Source: VYFG01 sp965248685 (GTDB lineage Bacteria > Pseudomonadota > Gammaproteobacteria > Arenicellales > Poriferihabitantaceae). Taken from it: a stretch of DNA of 64,000 nucleotides. Under the pieces are notes generated by a model. It saw only the letters and a program-made list of their open reading frames with translations, had not been told where the DNA came from and made no database searches. How positions within the stretch are numbered: position 1 is the stretch's first letter; every line of letters starts with the position of its first letter. Made by a program: the position numbers and the translations under genes. The DNA lies in NCBI GenBank assembly GCA_965248685.1, contig CBDFKC010000004.1, forward strand, positions 1,116,001 to 1,180,000. Direction: 5' to 3'. This document shows positions 54,130 to 62,743 of this stretch, one piece after another.

Positions 54130-54597
54130 TTATTGCTTCAACAGTCGGTGTTTGTCCCGGTCCCATTCCCGCTGTTTTATTGTCTGGCGTTTATCATGTT
54201 GTTTTTTACCCTTGGCCAGGGCAATTTTGGCTTTGACTCGTCCGCGTACCCAGTAAAGGCTCAGTGGTGCCAGGGTATAGCCGTCTCGATCTACCGCGCC
54301 AATTAATTTGCTGATTTCCTTTCTGTGCAACAGCAATTTTCGCGGTCGTGTGGGATTGGGATTAATATGGGTTGAAGCTTGTTTAAGGGGAGAAATATGG
54401 GCACCAATTAAAAATATTTCACCTTTTTGCACACTGACATAACTCTCTTTCAGCTGGACGCGACCATCCCGGACGCTTTTTACCTCCCATCCTTCGAGAA
54501 CCACCCCGGCCTCGAACTGGTCTTCGATAAAATAATCGAAGCGCGCTTTTCGATTGACCGTGATCGTATTTGAGTCTTGTTTTTTCGCCTTTGCCAT
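54130..54597 (-). CDS. smpB: SsrA-binding protein SmpB
   Basis: A 155-residue tmRNA partner. Segments ARFDYFIEDQFEAGVVLEGW, EVKSVRDGRVQLKESYV, and the late RGRVKAKIALAKGKKQHDKR match the family. The C-terminal tail (KQREWDRDKHRLLKQ) enters the ribosome decoding centre. Start and length agree with E. coli. It sits directly upstream of ssrA and divergent from ratA, the common gammaproteobacterial order. Confidence 0.98.
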   Translation of the reverse strand: MAKAKKQDSNTITVNRKARFDYFIEDQFEAGVVLEGWEVKSVRDGRVQLKESYVSVQKGEIFLIGAHISPLKQASTHINPNPTRPRKLLLHRKEISKLIGAVDRDGYTLAPLSLYWVRGRVKAKIALAKGKKQHDKRQTIKQREWDRDKHRLLKQ

Positions 54598-54696
54598 ATC
54601 GGGTTAATCGCGGATTGAACCTTGCATGCCCCTTAAAATTGCGGCCCTGAAGTATAATCCACAGTCTCTTAATTTGGTCTAATTGATTTTATCTAA

Positions 54697-55143
54697 ATGT
54701 ATACGGTTGAACGATCGGCTCTGGTCATGCACACAGCAGCGCAGATGTTTACCCTGATTAATGACGTTGATCGATATCAGGAATTCCTGCCCTGGTGCGG
54801 GGGATCCAAAGTAATTGAGCGCCGGGAGGATATCATTGTTGCCTCGGTGGATATTGCGTTCAAAGGTATTAGAAAATCCTTCACCACTCATAATCAATTG
54901 TTAGAGAACCAACGTACGGATATGACCCTGGTTGACGGCCCATTTAGTGAACTTTCCGGGTATTGGCAGTTCAAGGAGATTTCACCCGAGGCATCGAAAA
55001 TCTCGCTGAGTCTGGAGTTTGGATTCTCCAATAAACTGGTTGGGGCTGTGGTGGGCCCGGTATTTAAAATAATTGCTGATTCGATGGTAGATTCATTCTG
55101 CAAACGGGCCGACCAGCTTTATCCCGGGAGCGAGAAATCGTGA
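54697..55143 (+). CDS. ratA: RatA / Coq10-like START-domain protein
   Basis: A 148-residue START/SRPBCC-fold protein. In E. coli the homologue binds 50S subunits and is also related to the ubiquinone chaperone Coq10. The sequence shows FTLINDVDRYQEFLPWCGGS, ASVDIAFKGIRKSFTTHN and the helix DSMVDSFCKRADQLY. It overlaps the following rnfH gene by 4 bp and is divergent from smpB. A TATAAT lies at 54653-54658 upstream, though without a clear -35 box. Confidence 0.95.
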   Translation: MYTVERSALVMHTAAQMFTLINDVDRYQEFLPWCGGSKVIERREDIIVASVDIAFKGIRKSFTTHNQLLENQRTDMTLVDGPFSELSGYWQFKEISPEASKISLSLEFGFSNKLVGAVVGPVFKIIADSMVDSFCKRADQLYPGSEKS

Positions 55144-55436
55144 CGATTTCCATTGAGGTCGTCTATGCTCTACCTGACCAGCAGGTAGTGATACCCATCG
55201 AATGTTGTTTGCCGGTGACAATTGGGCAGGCTATACAGCAGTCAGGTATCCTGCTCCAATTTCCAGAAATTGTGCTTGAGGACGACAGCGTCGGCGTATT
55301 CGGACTACGCCAACCCCTCGATTATCAACTGGAACCTGATGATCGGGTTGAGATATATCGCTCTTTATACCTGAGCCCAACCCAGGCACGTAAAATGCGC
55401 GCCGAGTCCCGCCGCCGGCGCCAAAACAAGAAGTAA
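55140..55436 (+). CDS. rnfH: RnfH family (UPF0125) protein
   Basis: A 98-residue ubiquitin-fold protein of unknown role, usually paired with ratA (also called ratB). It has the beta-grasp strands ISIEVVYALPDQQVVIPIE, VGVFGLRQPLDYQLEPDDRV-like region and a basic tail (KMRAESRRRRQNKK). The start is GTG 55140, overlapping the ratA stop (GTGA). Translational coupling is expected. Confidence 0.94.
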   Translation: MTISIEVVYALPDQQVVIPIECCLPVTIGQAIQQSGILLQFPEIVLEDDSVGVFGLRQPLDYQLEPDDRVEIYRSLYLSPTQARKMRAESRRRRQNKK

Positions 55437-55442
55437 TTTAAT

Positions 55443-55489
55443 TCTCAATTCGAGGTAATAACCTATTGATATTTATAGGTTAGTTGAGA
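55443..55489. promoter_or_regulatory. Two-part inverted repeat between rnfH and dksA
   Basis: An outer TCTCAA (55443-55448)/TTGAGA (55484-55489) and an inner TAACCTAT (55459-55466)/ATAGGTTA (55475-55482) would form a bulged hairpin just after rnfH. No T-run follows on the plus strand. A weak terminator or an mRNA structure is possible. Confidence 0.45.
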
Positions 55490-55647
55490 TTAAAAAAATC
55501 CCGGGCTGAGACCATAAATAAGCCATAGGAATAGATTGCATTGCGTATCAGCATTTGGTATAAAGCTGCGCCTGATTTTACTTGACTCAGCAATTTCAAC
55601 GATGGCACAAGTACGTTACATTGTTACAACCAGAGACTAGACATCAC

Positions 55648-56082
55648 ATGGCGACAAAGAAAAAACCCCAGCTTCTAATCCACGGCGTTATTCCCTACAA
55701 AGCGAGAAAGAATGAAGAGTATATGGGGCCGCCACAGCTGGAGCATTTCAAGAGTATCCTCAATGGCTGGCGCGCGGAGCTGAAGGACGAAACCAGCCGA
55801 ACCGTGACCCATATGAAGGATGAAACTGCGAATCACCCCGACCCCACAGACCGCGCGAGCCAGGAAACCGATATGGCTCTGGAACTTCGTGGCCGTGATC
55901 GAGATCGTAAACTGATCAAGAAGATCGAAGAGTCAATTACCAATCTCAAATCCGGGGATTTTGGTTATTGCGAAAATTGCGGTGAGGATATTGGACTGAA
56001 GCGGCTGGAGGCACGCCCCACTGCGAGTTTGTGCATTGACTGCAAAACCATCGACGAAATTCGCGAGAAGCAGCTTTCCTGA
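55648..56082 (+). CDS. dksA: RNA polymerase-binding transcription factor DksA
   Basis: A 144-residue factor that binds the RNA polymerase secondary channel and, with ppGpp, controls the stringent response. ATG 55648 gives the expected length; the frame is open 22 codons earlier without family similarity. The coiled-coil tip Asp/Ala region is in NHPDPTDRASQETDMALEL. The C4 zinc finger is CENCGEDIGLKRLEARPT then SLCIDC. Upstream is a hairpin and about 210 bp of non-coding sequence. Confidence 0.97.
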   Translation: MATKKKPQLLIHGVIPYKARKNEEYMGPPQLEHFKSILNGWRAELKDETSRTVTHMKDETANHPDPTDRASQETDMALELRGRDRDRKLIKKIEESITNLKSGDFGYCENCGEDIGLKRLEARPTASLCIDCKTIDEIREKQLS

Positions 56083-56110
56083 TTCAGACCAAAAACTGTC
56101 GGCGGCGGCT

Positions 56111-57865
56111 TTACCGATACAACTCGGGAAATCTGTGGATGAAACGCTTTTTTCGGGAATACGGAAAGACATCATGGCGTTTACGTTCAACCAGGTCTCG
56201 TTGAACCTGTTTCCAGTATTTTGGTTCTAGTAATTCTGGATGGTGTGCCAGGAATTTTTCTCGAACTTTGGGATGGTTAATTACAAAGTGCTCAAATTGC
56301 TCGGGGAAAAAATCGTCTTCACCTACATGGAACCAGGGCTCGCTGGCTAATTCTTCTTCATCCGAACTCGCTTTCGGAATAGCCCGAACCTTGATTTCGT
56401 TCATATGGCAGATTTCGTCATAGTCGTAGAATATGACTCGGCCGTGTCGGGTTACGCCAAAATTCTTCAGCAGCATATCCCCTGGGAATATATTGGCGGC
56501 CATCATTTCTTTTATTGCGCTGCCATATTCGATCACCGACGCTTCTAACTGCTCGTCATCAGCGTGATCCAGGTAGATATTGAATGGCACCATCCTGCGC
56601 TCGATATAGACGTGGCGGAGAATCACGTAGTTGTCATCGATAACCAGGCCGGAGGATACTGACGCTTTCAGCTCCTCCAGAAGTTCGTCAGTAAAGCGTT
56701 TGATGGGAAATGCCACATGGGAAAACTCAAGGGTGTCGGCCATTCGACCAATACGATCATGCATTTTCACCAGTTGATATTTTTTCTTTACCGTTGCCCG
56801 ATCAATGTTTTTCGGTGGCGCGAAGCGATCCCGGATGACTTTGAAAACGTATTGATAAGACGGCAGGGTAAATACGCTCATCACCATACCCTTTATTCCG
56901 GGCGCAATGTCGAGTTTGTCGCTGGAATGTTTCAGATGGTGCAGGAATTCACGATAGAACAATGTTTTCCCCTGTTTTTGAAAACCAATACAGGTATAAA
57001 GATCAGCGTGGGATCTGGTTGGTAGTATGGTTTTAAGAAAGCTGACCATCGCCGAAGGTACTTCGGTATTGACCATAAAATAGGCCCGGGTAAAGCTGAA
57101 GATCAACGCTACGTCATCGACCTCGGTAATGACGGTATCAACATATAAATTATGCTGATCATTAATCAATATCGGTATAACAAAAGGGTGTACCTCAAGA
57201 CCTATTATGGCTCGTCCAACCACATAGGCTGCCTTATTTCTGAAAAACAAAGTCGACGAGACGTGGAGTTGTTGATAGGGAGGCGGTTTGAGCGGCGACT
57301 GCAGTATTGGTTCGAGGGAGCTTCCGATTAATCCAATATCCCGTTCGATGTTCTGCCAGGGGCGCTCAAGTCCATAGAACAGCAATATCTTGCGAATGCT
57401 TTGATCCAGTCCATCTGCTCCGGGATAGAAACTGGTATAGACCGGTCGGTCAATATCAAGGAAATCTACAGCGGTACCAGGCTTAACGAAAATGTAGTCG
57501 TTATTGTAGTAGCTACTATCAAACAATCGGCAGAACACGGAATTGTAAAAACTTTCCGCCAGCTCTGGTTGAATATGTTCATATAATAGCCACAGGTAAC
57601 GTCGTTTAACATCTTGCCAGAGCTTGACGTCAATCTGGTCCAATCCGAAATTGCGTTTTAGATATTCGATCGATTCGTTTACCCGGGTATCGTAATAAAA
57701 TATTCGCTCTTTGCGGGCGCTGGATTCTCCCTCCCAATCTTCCTGTTCAAACCGAGATTTGGCCGCTCGGGTGATTTCCTGAAAATATTTGAAGTGGCGA
57801 TTAAATCCTTCCAGGATTGATTCAGCGATTTGCCGATCCCTGTCGGCGGTGGAGGAGGAAATCAT
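56111..57865 (-). CDS. aceK: Isocitrate dehydrogenase kinase/phosphatase AceK
   Basis: A 584-residue bifunctional enzyme that switches dimeric NADP-isocitrate dehydrogenase off and on, directing isocitrate to the glyoxylate shunt. Family segments include ILEGFNRHFKYFQEITRAAK, ALIFSFTRAYFMVNTEVPSA, PGIKGMVMSVFTLPSYQYVF and FPGDMLLKNFGVTRHGRVIF with the kinase catalytic Asp in DYDEICHM. It is not next to aceBA here. The next minus-strand gene upstream is unrelated dtd, 12 bp away from its start region. The monomeric IDH in this window is not a known AceK substrate. Confidence 0.97.
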   Translation of the reverse strand: MISSSTADRDRQIAESILEGFNRHFKYFQEITRAAKSRFEQEDWEGESSARKERIFYYDTRVNESIEYLKRNFGLDQIDVKLWQDVKRRYLWLLYEHIQPELAESFYNSVFCRLFDSSYYNNDYIFVKPGTAVDFLDIDRPVYTSFYPGADGLDQSIRKILLFYGLERPWQNIERDIGLIGSSLEPILQSPLKPPPYQQLHVSSTLFFRNKAAYVVGRAIIGLEVHPFVIPILINDQHNLYVDTVITEVDDVALIFSFTRAYFMVNTEVPSAMVSFLKTILPTRSHADLYTCIGFQKQGKTLFYREFLHHLKHSSDKLDIAPGIKGMVMSVFTLPSYQYVFKVIRDRFAPPKNIDRATVKKKYQLVKMHDRIGRMADTLEFSHVAFPIKRFTDELLEELKASVSSGLVIDDNYVILRHVYIERRMVPFNIYLDHADDEQLEASVIEYGSAIKEMMAANIFPGDMLLKNFGVTRHGRVIFYDYDEICHMNEIKVRAIPKASSDEEELASEPWFHVGEDDFFPEQFEHFVINHPKVREKFLAHHPELLEPKYWKQVQRDLVERKRHDVFPYSRKKRFIHRFPELYR

Positions 57866-57877
57866 ACCTATGTCAGT

Positions 57878-58327
57878 TTAAAATTCGAAGTGCAGTGTCA
57901 GTGGCCCATCGTTTATCAGGGATACTTTCATGTCTGCGCCAAATATTCCGGTCTGTATGGGTGATTCCAGCGCGGCACCAATGTTCGAAGCAAATAAGTC
58001 GAAGGCTATTGACGCAGCGTCTGGCGCCAAAGCGTCGGTAAAATCCGGGCGCCTGCCTTTCAAGCTCTTACCATATAAGGTGAATTGGGGAACCGCCAGA
58101 ATATCACCTTTGATCTCCACAACCGAGTGATCAAGTTTGCCGTCAGTATTGGAAAAAATCCGCAAATTTAGCAGTTTGTCGCATGCCTTTTTTACTTTGA
58201 TACTGATCAATTCGCGATCCTCCTGGCCGAATCCAACTAACAACAAAAGGCCCGGTCCAATTTCGCCAACTGTACGATTGTCGACGGCTACGCTGGCTTT
58301 AGACACCCGCTGCAACAATACCCTCAT
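57878..58327 (-). CDS. dtd: D-aminoacyl-tRNA deacylase
   Basis: A 149-residue proofreading enzyme that hydrolyses D-amino acids mis-loaded on tRNA. The start MRVLLQRVSKASVAVDNRTV, the QFTLYGKSLKGRRPDF catalytic Gln/Thr region and the C-terminal FGADMKVSLINDGPLT are family hallmarks. The upstream membrane-propeller gene's stop overlaps its start by 4 bp, so the two are probably co-translated. aceK follows 12 bp downstream. Confidence 0.97.
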   Translation of the reverse strand: MRVLLQRVSKASVAVDNRTVGEIGPGLLLLVGFGQEDRELISIKVKKACDKLLNLRIFSNTDGKLDHSVVEIKGDILAVPQFTLYGKSLKGRRPDFTDALAPDAASIAFDLFASNIGAALESPIQTGIFGADMKVSLINDGPLTLHFEF

Positions 58328-60456
58328 TGGATGAAAATATCCGGCCAGTTATCGTTTCCACTATGAAATGTCAGACGAATGACCTGCTCCAATGGACTAT
58401 CGATTTCCCACAAAAACAATTCATAGTCGGCGACATCATGCTCATGTTCTCCGCGACTGGCACCAAAGATCAGGTAACGGCCATCATTTGAGTCTTTAGG
58501 CCAATATTCGTGACTATAGTCTCCGGGAAGGTCGAGCCATGGACTCGACTCCAGGGTAGTAGGATCGATACGGTAAAACATGGTTTCTTGTTTGCCGCCA
58601 TGTCCTACCTGGTATAACCAGCGACCATCACTGGACCAGCTTAACTCGCAGCCATCCAAAATGCCGTACACTGATCCATTTGCTTGGTCTCCAGAAACTA
58701 TTGCGGTACCCCAGAATCCGGTGTTCAACCCAATGACGGATTGTTTTGCGGTAAAAACCAACTTATCGTTTTCAGGATGAATGTCTGGAGAGGTGATTGG
58801 TTCTCCCGGTGGCAGTGAATTATTTTCTCCTGAGCGAAAGATCAGACTGGTTTGGTTAGTCAAAAGATTTTGACGCATCACTTGAATGCCGTGTTGTAAA
58901 TATCCTACGGTGCTGTTATCGATCCAAAATGGATAAGTTGCCGAAGATGCAATGGGCGTTTCCGAAGAAGTTTCCAGGTCCAGTAAAATCACATCCCAGG
59001 CGACGGTATTGCGTTGAGACACCCAGGCTTGGTGGGAACGGGCAAACAAAACGCGCTTCCCGTCTGGGGATATTCTTGGGTAATACTCGGTATGGGGGTG
59101 TTGGGTGAGTTGAGAAATCTCTCCGTCGGGGAGGGTCATTTTTAGTATGTCGTGATTACCAAACCGATTGGAACTCCAGGTAATAAATCCGCTTAATCCG
59201 CTCTGTTCAATGGCCAGGCTGGATGTATTTTTTTGTTGTGATAGCACGGGCGATAAGTCTTCTCCAATCGGCGGCGAGGCGATCGCACCTAATTTAGTGT
59301 TACTTCGATATTGCCAACCGAGGGCCAGAATGCCACTTATCAATACAATACCGGCGAGTCCAAATGCCCATTGTGATTTCGTTGTTTTGATTTTGCTCGA
59401 TGCCGGGAAAGCTTTTGGTCGGGTCAGTAAGATGGCCAACGCCAGACAAATGCCACCAAATCCATAGTCGAAAGCCTGACTCCAGATATGAACACCCAAT
59501 AAAACCAGCAACCCTAGCTGTTCTGAAACACCCAACAACGAAAACACCAGAGTACCTCCCGCTTCATAAGTTCCAAAACCCATAAAAGTCGGGATCGGTA
59601 GGCTAGCGCCAATTTCGGCGCCGAGGATTGCGGCAAATATTTTGATCGGGAGCACATTGGCAAGGGCTGGAACGCTGGGTCCCGCTACCGCCAGAAACAA
59701 CACGAAAATGCTCAGGTACTTCAGGCAACGGACTACTATCGACAGCAGCAGAACTCGAAGCAGGGCCCCGGATTTTCGGGTAGTTTGCACCGCCTGATCA
59801 AGTTGAGCAATCAGTATGGAAAGTTTCACCAGAAATTTAATTTCTGGTCGGGTTGTCGATAATTTTTCGAATTTTTGGTTAAACCATGGAAGTAACGTGA
59901 ACAGGCAAATAACCGCAACACATACTGCTGTTAGCGCCAGCAAAAACGTTCCCCACAGCCACTGATCGACGCCACTGCCAAACAAATGAGCCAGAATCAC
60001 CAGCAGTATAATAATCATTAACCCGAGAAAATCGAATACTACTGCGATAGCTAGAGAGGACAGGCAGGCTGCAATGCTAACTTGATAACCCCGGTTAAGG
60101 AGTGCGACGTACCCCAGCTCGCCGAGTCGAGCTGGAAGTAAATCCACCATCATATTTCGAAAACCTGTGACCAGGATCATATGACCCAAGCCGGGTGTGG
60201 ATGTTTCCCCGGAGGCTGTGAGCAGAATTCGATAGCGTACTGCACGGACAAAAATTGCGATGATATGCAGACCGAGATAGAGGAATACGCCAGACCATGC
60301 GGTGTTGAACAACAATTCCAGTATTTGTGGTCGTTCGGCGGGACTATGGCCACTCGAAACCAAAATAATCAGTAACGACAACGTAATGAACGACACGCCC
60401 ATAGCCAGCGCCAGTCGAGGCAAGTGCTGGATAATCGATCGGAAAAGCTGGTTCAT
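58324..60456 (-). CDS. Membrane protein: LPG-synthase-like transmembrane domain fused to a TolB-like beta-propeller
   Basis: A 710-residue two-part protein. Residues ~1-335 hold eight or more transmembrane helices of the UPF0104/lysylphosphatidylglycerol-synthase transmembrane family (MVDLLPARLGELGYVALLNR, ASLPIPTFMGFGTYEAGGTL). After one more helix (~355-375) a ~320-residue periplasmic part carries WD40/TolB-type propeller repeats: SPDGKRVLFARSHQAW, HPENDKLVFTAKQSV and SSDGRWLYQVGHGGK. The frame extends 11 codons to a TTG, but ATG 60456 is preferred. Fusion of these two domains is uncommon in my knowledge. Substrate is unknown; a lipid or glycan export role is only a guess. It overlaps dtd by 4 bp. 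Confidence 0.8.
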   Translation of the reverse strand: MNQLFRSIIQHLPRLALAMGVSFITLSLLIILVSSGHSPAERPQILELLFNTAWSGVFLYLGLHIIAIFVRAVRYRILLTASGETSTPGLGHMILVTGFRNMMVDLLPARLGELGYVALLNRGYQVSIAACLSSLAIAVVFDFLGLMIIILLVILAHLFGSGVDQWLWGTFLLALTAVCVAVICLFTLLPWFNQKFEKLSTTRPEIKFLVKLSILIAQLDQAVQTTRKSGALLRVLLLSIVVRCLKYLSIFVLFLAVAGPSVPALANVLPIKIFAAILGAEIGASLPIPTFMGFGTYEAGGTLVFSLLGVSEQLGLLVLLGVHIWSQAFDYGFGGICLALAILLTRPKAFPASSKIKTTKSQWAFGLAGIVLISGILALGWQYRSNTKLGAIASPPIGEDLSPVLSQQKNTSSLAIEQSGLSGFITWSSNRFGNHDILKMTLPDGEISQLTQHPHTEYYPRISPDGKRVLFARSHQAWVSQRNTVAWDVILLDLETSSETPIASSATYPFWIDNSTVGYLQHGIQVMRQNLLTNQTSLIFRSGENNSLPPGEPITSPDIHPENDKLVFTAKQSVIGLNTGFWGTAIVSGDQANGSVYGILDGCELSWSSDGRWLYQVGHGGKQETMFYRIDPTTLESSPWLDLPGDYSHEYWPKDSNDGRYLIFGASRGEHEHDVADYELFLWEIDSPLEQVIRLTFHSGNDNWPDIFIQ

Positions 60457-60501
60457 GTTGTAGGTCGCAGCGAGTCTAATCCGCCACAAGGTTACCGCCT
60501 G

Positions 60502-60936
60502 TTATTTTAATCGGTCTTCAAGCCAGCTTTTCTTATCACGAAACGTCTGGCGAGTTCGATCAAAATCTCCAATGCGCATGATTGACCTGAAATGGTAGAA
60601 GCACATACCAGCTGCGACCAGGAACATCCATGACGACAGCAAGTAGACATATTTCATTGTCATTGGGGATAAATCAAATGCAAAAGCACCGGTCAGTAAA
60701 GCGAGAGAAACAAAACACAGACACATTGCCATCAAAATGGCGGTGTAGGTCGACCGGTCTAGTTTCTGATGATCCCGATGGATTCGTTCCAGATACTCTT
60801 CCTCAGAATCCAATTCGTCAATTTGGTCCCTGATTTTCTGATCTCTGCGCTCCAGTAATTTGAACACCACCAGACTGGCAATTCCCGATGTAAAAATCGA
60901 AAATACAATAAGAAATATTGAGATAACTTTTTCCAA
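60502..60936 (-). CDS. Small two-to-three-helix membrane protein, unknown
   Basis: A 144-residue inner-membrane protein with transmembrane helices at ~3-25 (ISIFLIVFSIFTSGIASLVV), ~65-87 (AILMAMCLCFVSLALLTGAF) and ~95-115 (YVYLLSSWMFLVAAGMC). A charged coil (KLLERRDQKIRDQIDELDSE) lies between the first and second. I recognise no family. It is just upstream of the membrane-propeller gene on the same strand, about 45 bp from its chosen start, so they may form one operon with dtd. Confidence 0.65.
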   Translation of the reverse strand: MEKVISIFLIVFSIFTSGIASLVVFKLLERRDQKIRDQIDELDSEEEYLERIHRDHQKLDRSTYTAILMAMCLCFVSLALLTGAFAFDLSPMTMKYVYLLSSWMFLVAAGMCFYHFRSIMRIGDFDRTRQTFRDKKSWLEDRLK

Positions 60937-61057
60937 GATGCGCAGGAATTCTAGAACCAGGGGAAATTATAACGGATTTGACCAGTGTGTCCGACTACTA
61001 GCCTAAAATGTATCGTCTGGCGTATATTTTGGTCTCAAAACAAAAGGTTTTAGAATC

Positions 61058-62500
61058 ATGAATAAGTTGCAATGGAAGATGGCAGTGATTGTGCTGGGGT
61101 GTTTGACGTTCCATATGTCCGGGGCCCAGGAAACCCGTTCCGGACTGGAGGATCAGACTGCAGTTGCGATCACTATCTACAATGAAAATTTGGCATTGGT
61201 TCGGGACCAGCGCAGGGTTACCCTGCCGATTGGTCGGCATAATCTTGCCATTCGTGATGTCAGCGCCCAAATACGCCCTGAAACTTCATTGTTGACCACG
61301 CTTAGCCGGTCCGATAGCGAGACCGGCGCATTAAAACTAATCGAACAGAACTTCGATTTTGATTTGCTGTCTCCGGCTAGCCTGTTGCAGAAATATATTG
61401 GACAGGCAGTCCGGGCGGTTTCTGTCAACCCGGCAAATGGAAATCAAACGGTGGAATCTGCGGTATTGCTGGCAACTAACCAGGGAGTAGTTCTCAAATT
61501 TGCCGACCGTATTGAAACTAACTTCCCGGGACGACTAATCTTTGACCAGGTGCCGGATAATCTTCGGGATCGGCCCACCCTGGTACTGAAATTGGAAAAC
61601 CGAGATCCGAACACCCAGGAAATACTGCTTAGTTATCTGACGTCGGGGTTGTCCTGGCGTGCGGACTATGTTGCCAATTTAAATGATGAGGACAAACTAT
61701 TTGATTTAAATGGCTGGGTAACCCTGACCAATCAAAGTGGCACCTCCTATCCAAATGCATTATTGCAGTTGGTTGCCGGGGAAGTGCAACAGGTTCAGCA
61801 GAGGTTACCCCGAATGCGATCCACCGTGATGATGGAGTCGGCGGCCGTATCGGATAATTTTGCTGAAGAATCATTGCTCGATTATCACCTTTACACGCTG
61901 GATAAACCGACCACCATTGCCAACCAGCAGACCAAGCAGGTGGCGTTGATGAATGCGGACAAGGTACCGGTAACCAAGCGCTATATGATTGACGCTACTG
62001 GCAATTTCTTTGGTGGCGGGGCGGTTACATCAATGAAACAGCCAGTTGGCGTCTACCTCGACCTGAAAAATGACGAGGCGAGCAATCTCGGTATTCCATT
62101 GCCCGGCGGTATAGTGCGTGTCTATAAAAACGACAGCGTCGGTAGGACCCAATTTATCGGTGAACACCGAATTGATCATACACCGAAAGATAAGGATATT
62201 TTATTGAAGCTGGGTAATGCCTTCGACGTCACCGCGAATCGGGTGCAGACGGCGTTTAAGAAAATAGTTAATCAGGGCGCATATAATTTTTCTGCAGAAA
62301 TTGGGCATAAGATTACGATCGAAAATGCCAGAGAGGAGGTTGTGCGAGTACTGTTGCGTGAGCAAATCCCGGGAGATTGGAAAATAATTGCTGAGACCGG
62401 TGCGCATAAGACAATTTCTTCCAATGCCGTGGAATGGTGGATTAGGGTGCCCGCCGGTGGATCGATCGAACACGAATATCTAACCAGGGTGCAGTATTAG
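61058..62500 (+). CDS. Exported DUF4139-domain protein
   Basis: A 480-residue exported protein. A signal peptide (KMAVIVLGCLTFHMSGAQ) is followed by the N-terminal beta region AITIYNENLALVRDQRRV, then the DUF4139 domain (~190-480; SYLTSGLSWRADYVANLND, GWVTLTNQSGTSYPNALLQL, PVGVYLDLKNDEASNLGIPL). The family is widespread in Gram-negative bacteria and has no established function. It is convergent with a truncated oxygenase remnant, with 9 bp between their ends. Confidence 0.9.
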   Translation: MNKLQWKMAVIVLGCLTFHMSGAQETRSGLEDQTAVAITIYNENLALVRDQRRVTLPIGRHNLAIRDVSAQIRPETSLLTTLSRSDSETGALKLIEQNFDFDLLSPASLLQKYIGQAVRAVSVNPANGNQTVESAVLLATNQGVVLKFADRIETNFPGRLIFDQVPDNLRDRPTLVLKLENRDPNTQEILLSYLTSGLSWRADYVANLNDEDKLFDLNGWVTLTNQSGTSYPNALLQLVAGEVQQVQQRLPRMRSTVMMESAAVSDNFAEESLLDYHLYTLDKPTTIANQQTKQVALMNADKVPVTKRYMIDATGNFFGGGAVTSMKQPVGVYLDLKNDEASNLGIPLPGGIVRVYKNDSVGRTQFIGEHRIDHTPKDKDILLKLGNAFDVTANRVQTAFKKIVNQGAYNFSAEIGHKITIENAREEVVRVLLREQIPGDWKIIAETGAHKTISSNAVEWWIRVPAGGSIEHEYLTRVQY

Positions 62501-62509
62501 TTCAGAACG

Positions 62510-62743
62510 CTACCCTGATAAGTTCTGTTCACTCTGCCAGGTGCCGGATCCCCGAGTACTGGATCTTTCTTTACCATCCGGATTGTCCACCCGAAGCGCG
62601 TATATTTTTTGTATTAGTTCAGTCTTGAATTTATTCGGTAATCGAACCCGACAAGAGTAGATAAGTGTTGGAAACAATGCATCTCGCCTGACGGATACCC
62701 GTTCCCGGGATTGATCGGCAAATGAATCGTTTCTTTTAGACAT
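62510..62743 (-). pseudogene. N-terminal remnant of a TIGR02466-type 2OG-Fe(II) oxygenase
   Basis: A 77-codon frame starting at ATG 62743, overlapping the hemH stop by 1 nt (TAATG). LFPTLIYSCRVRLPNKFKTE and the GSGTWQSEQNL end match the N-terminal third of TIGR02466-type putative oxygenases, which are about 200 residues. The iron-binding part is missing: the frame stops at TAG and continues only as antisense of the DUF4139 gene. It is probably a deletion remnant, although a small functional protein cannot be excluded. Confidence 0.5.
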
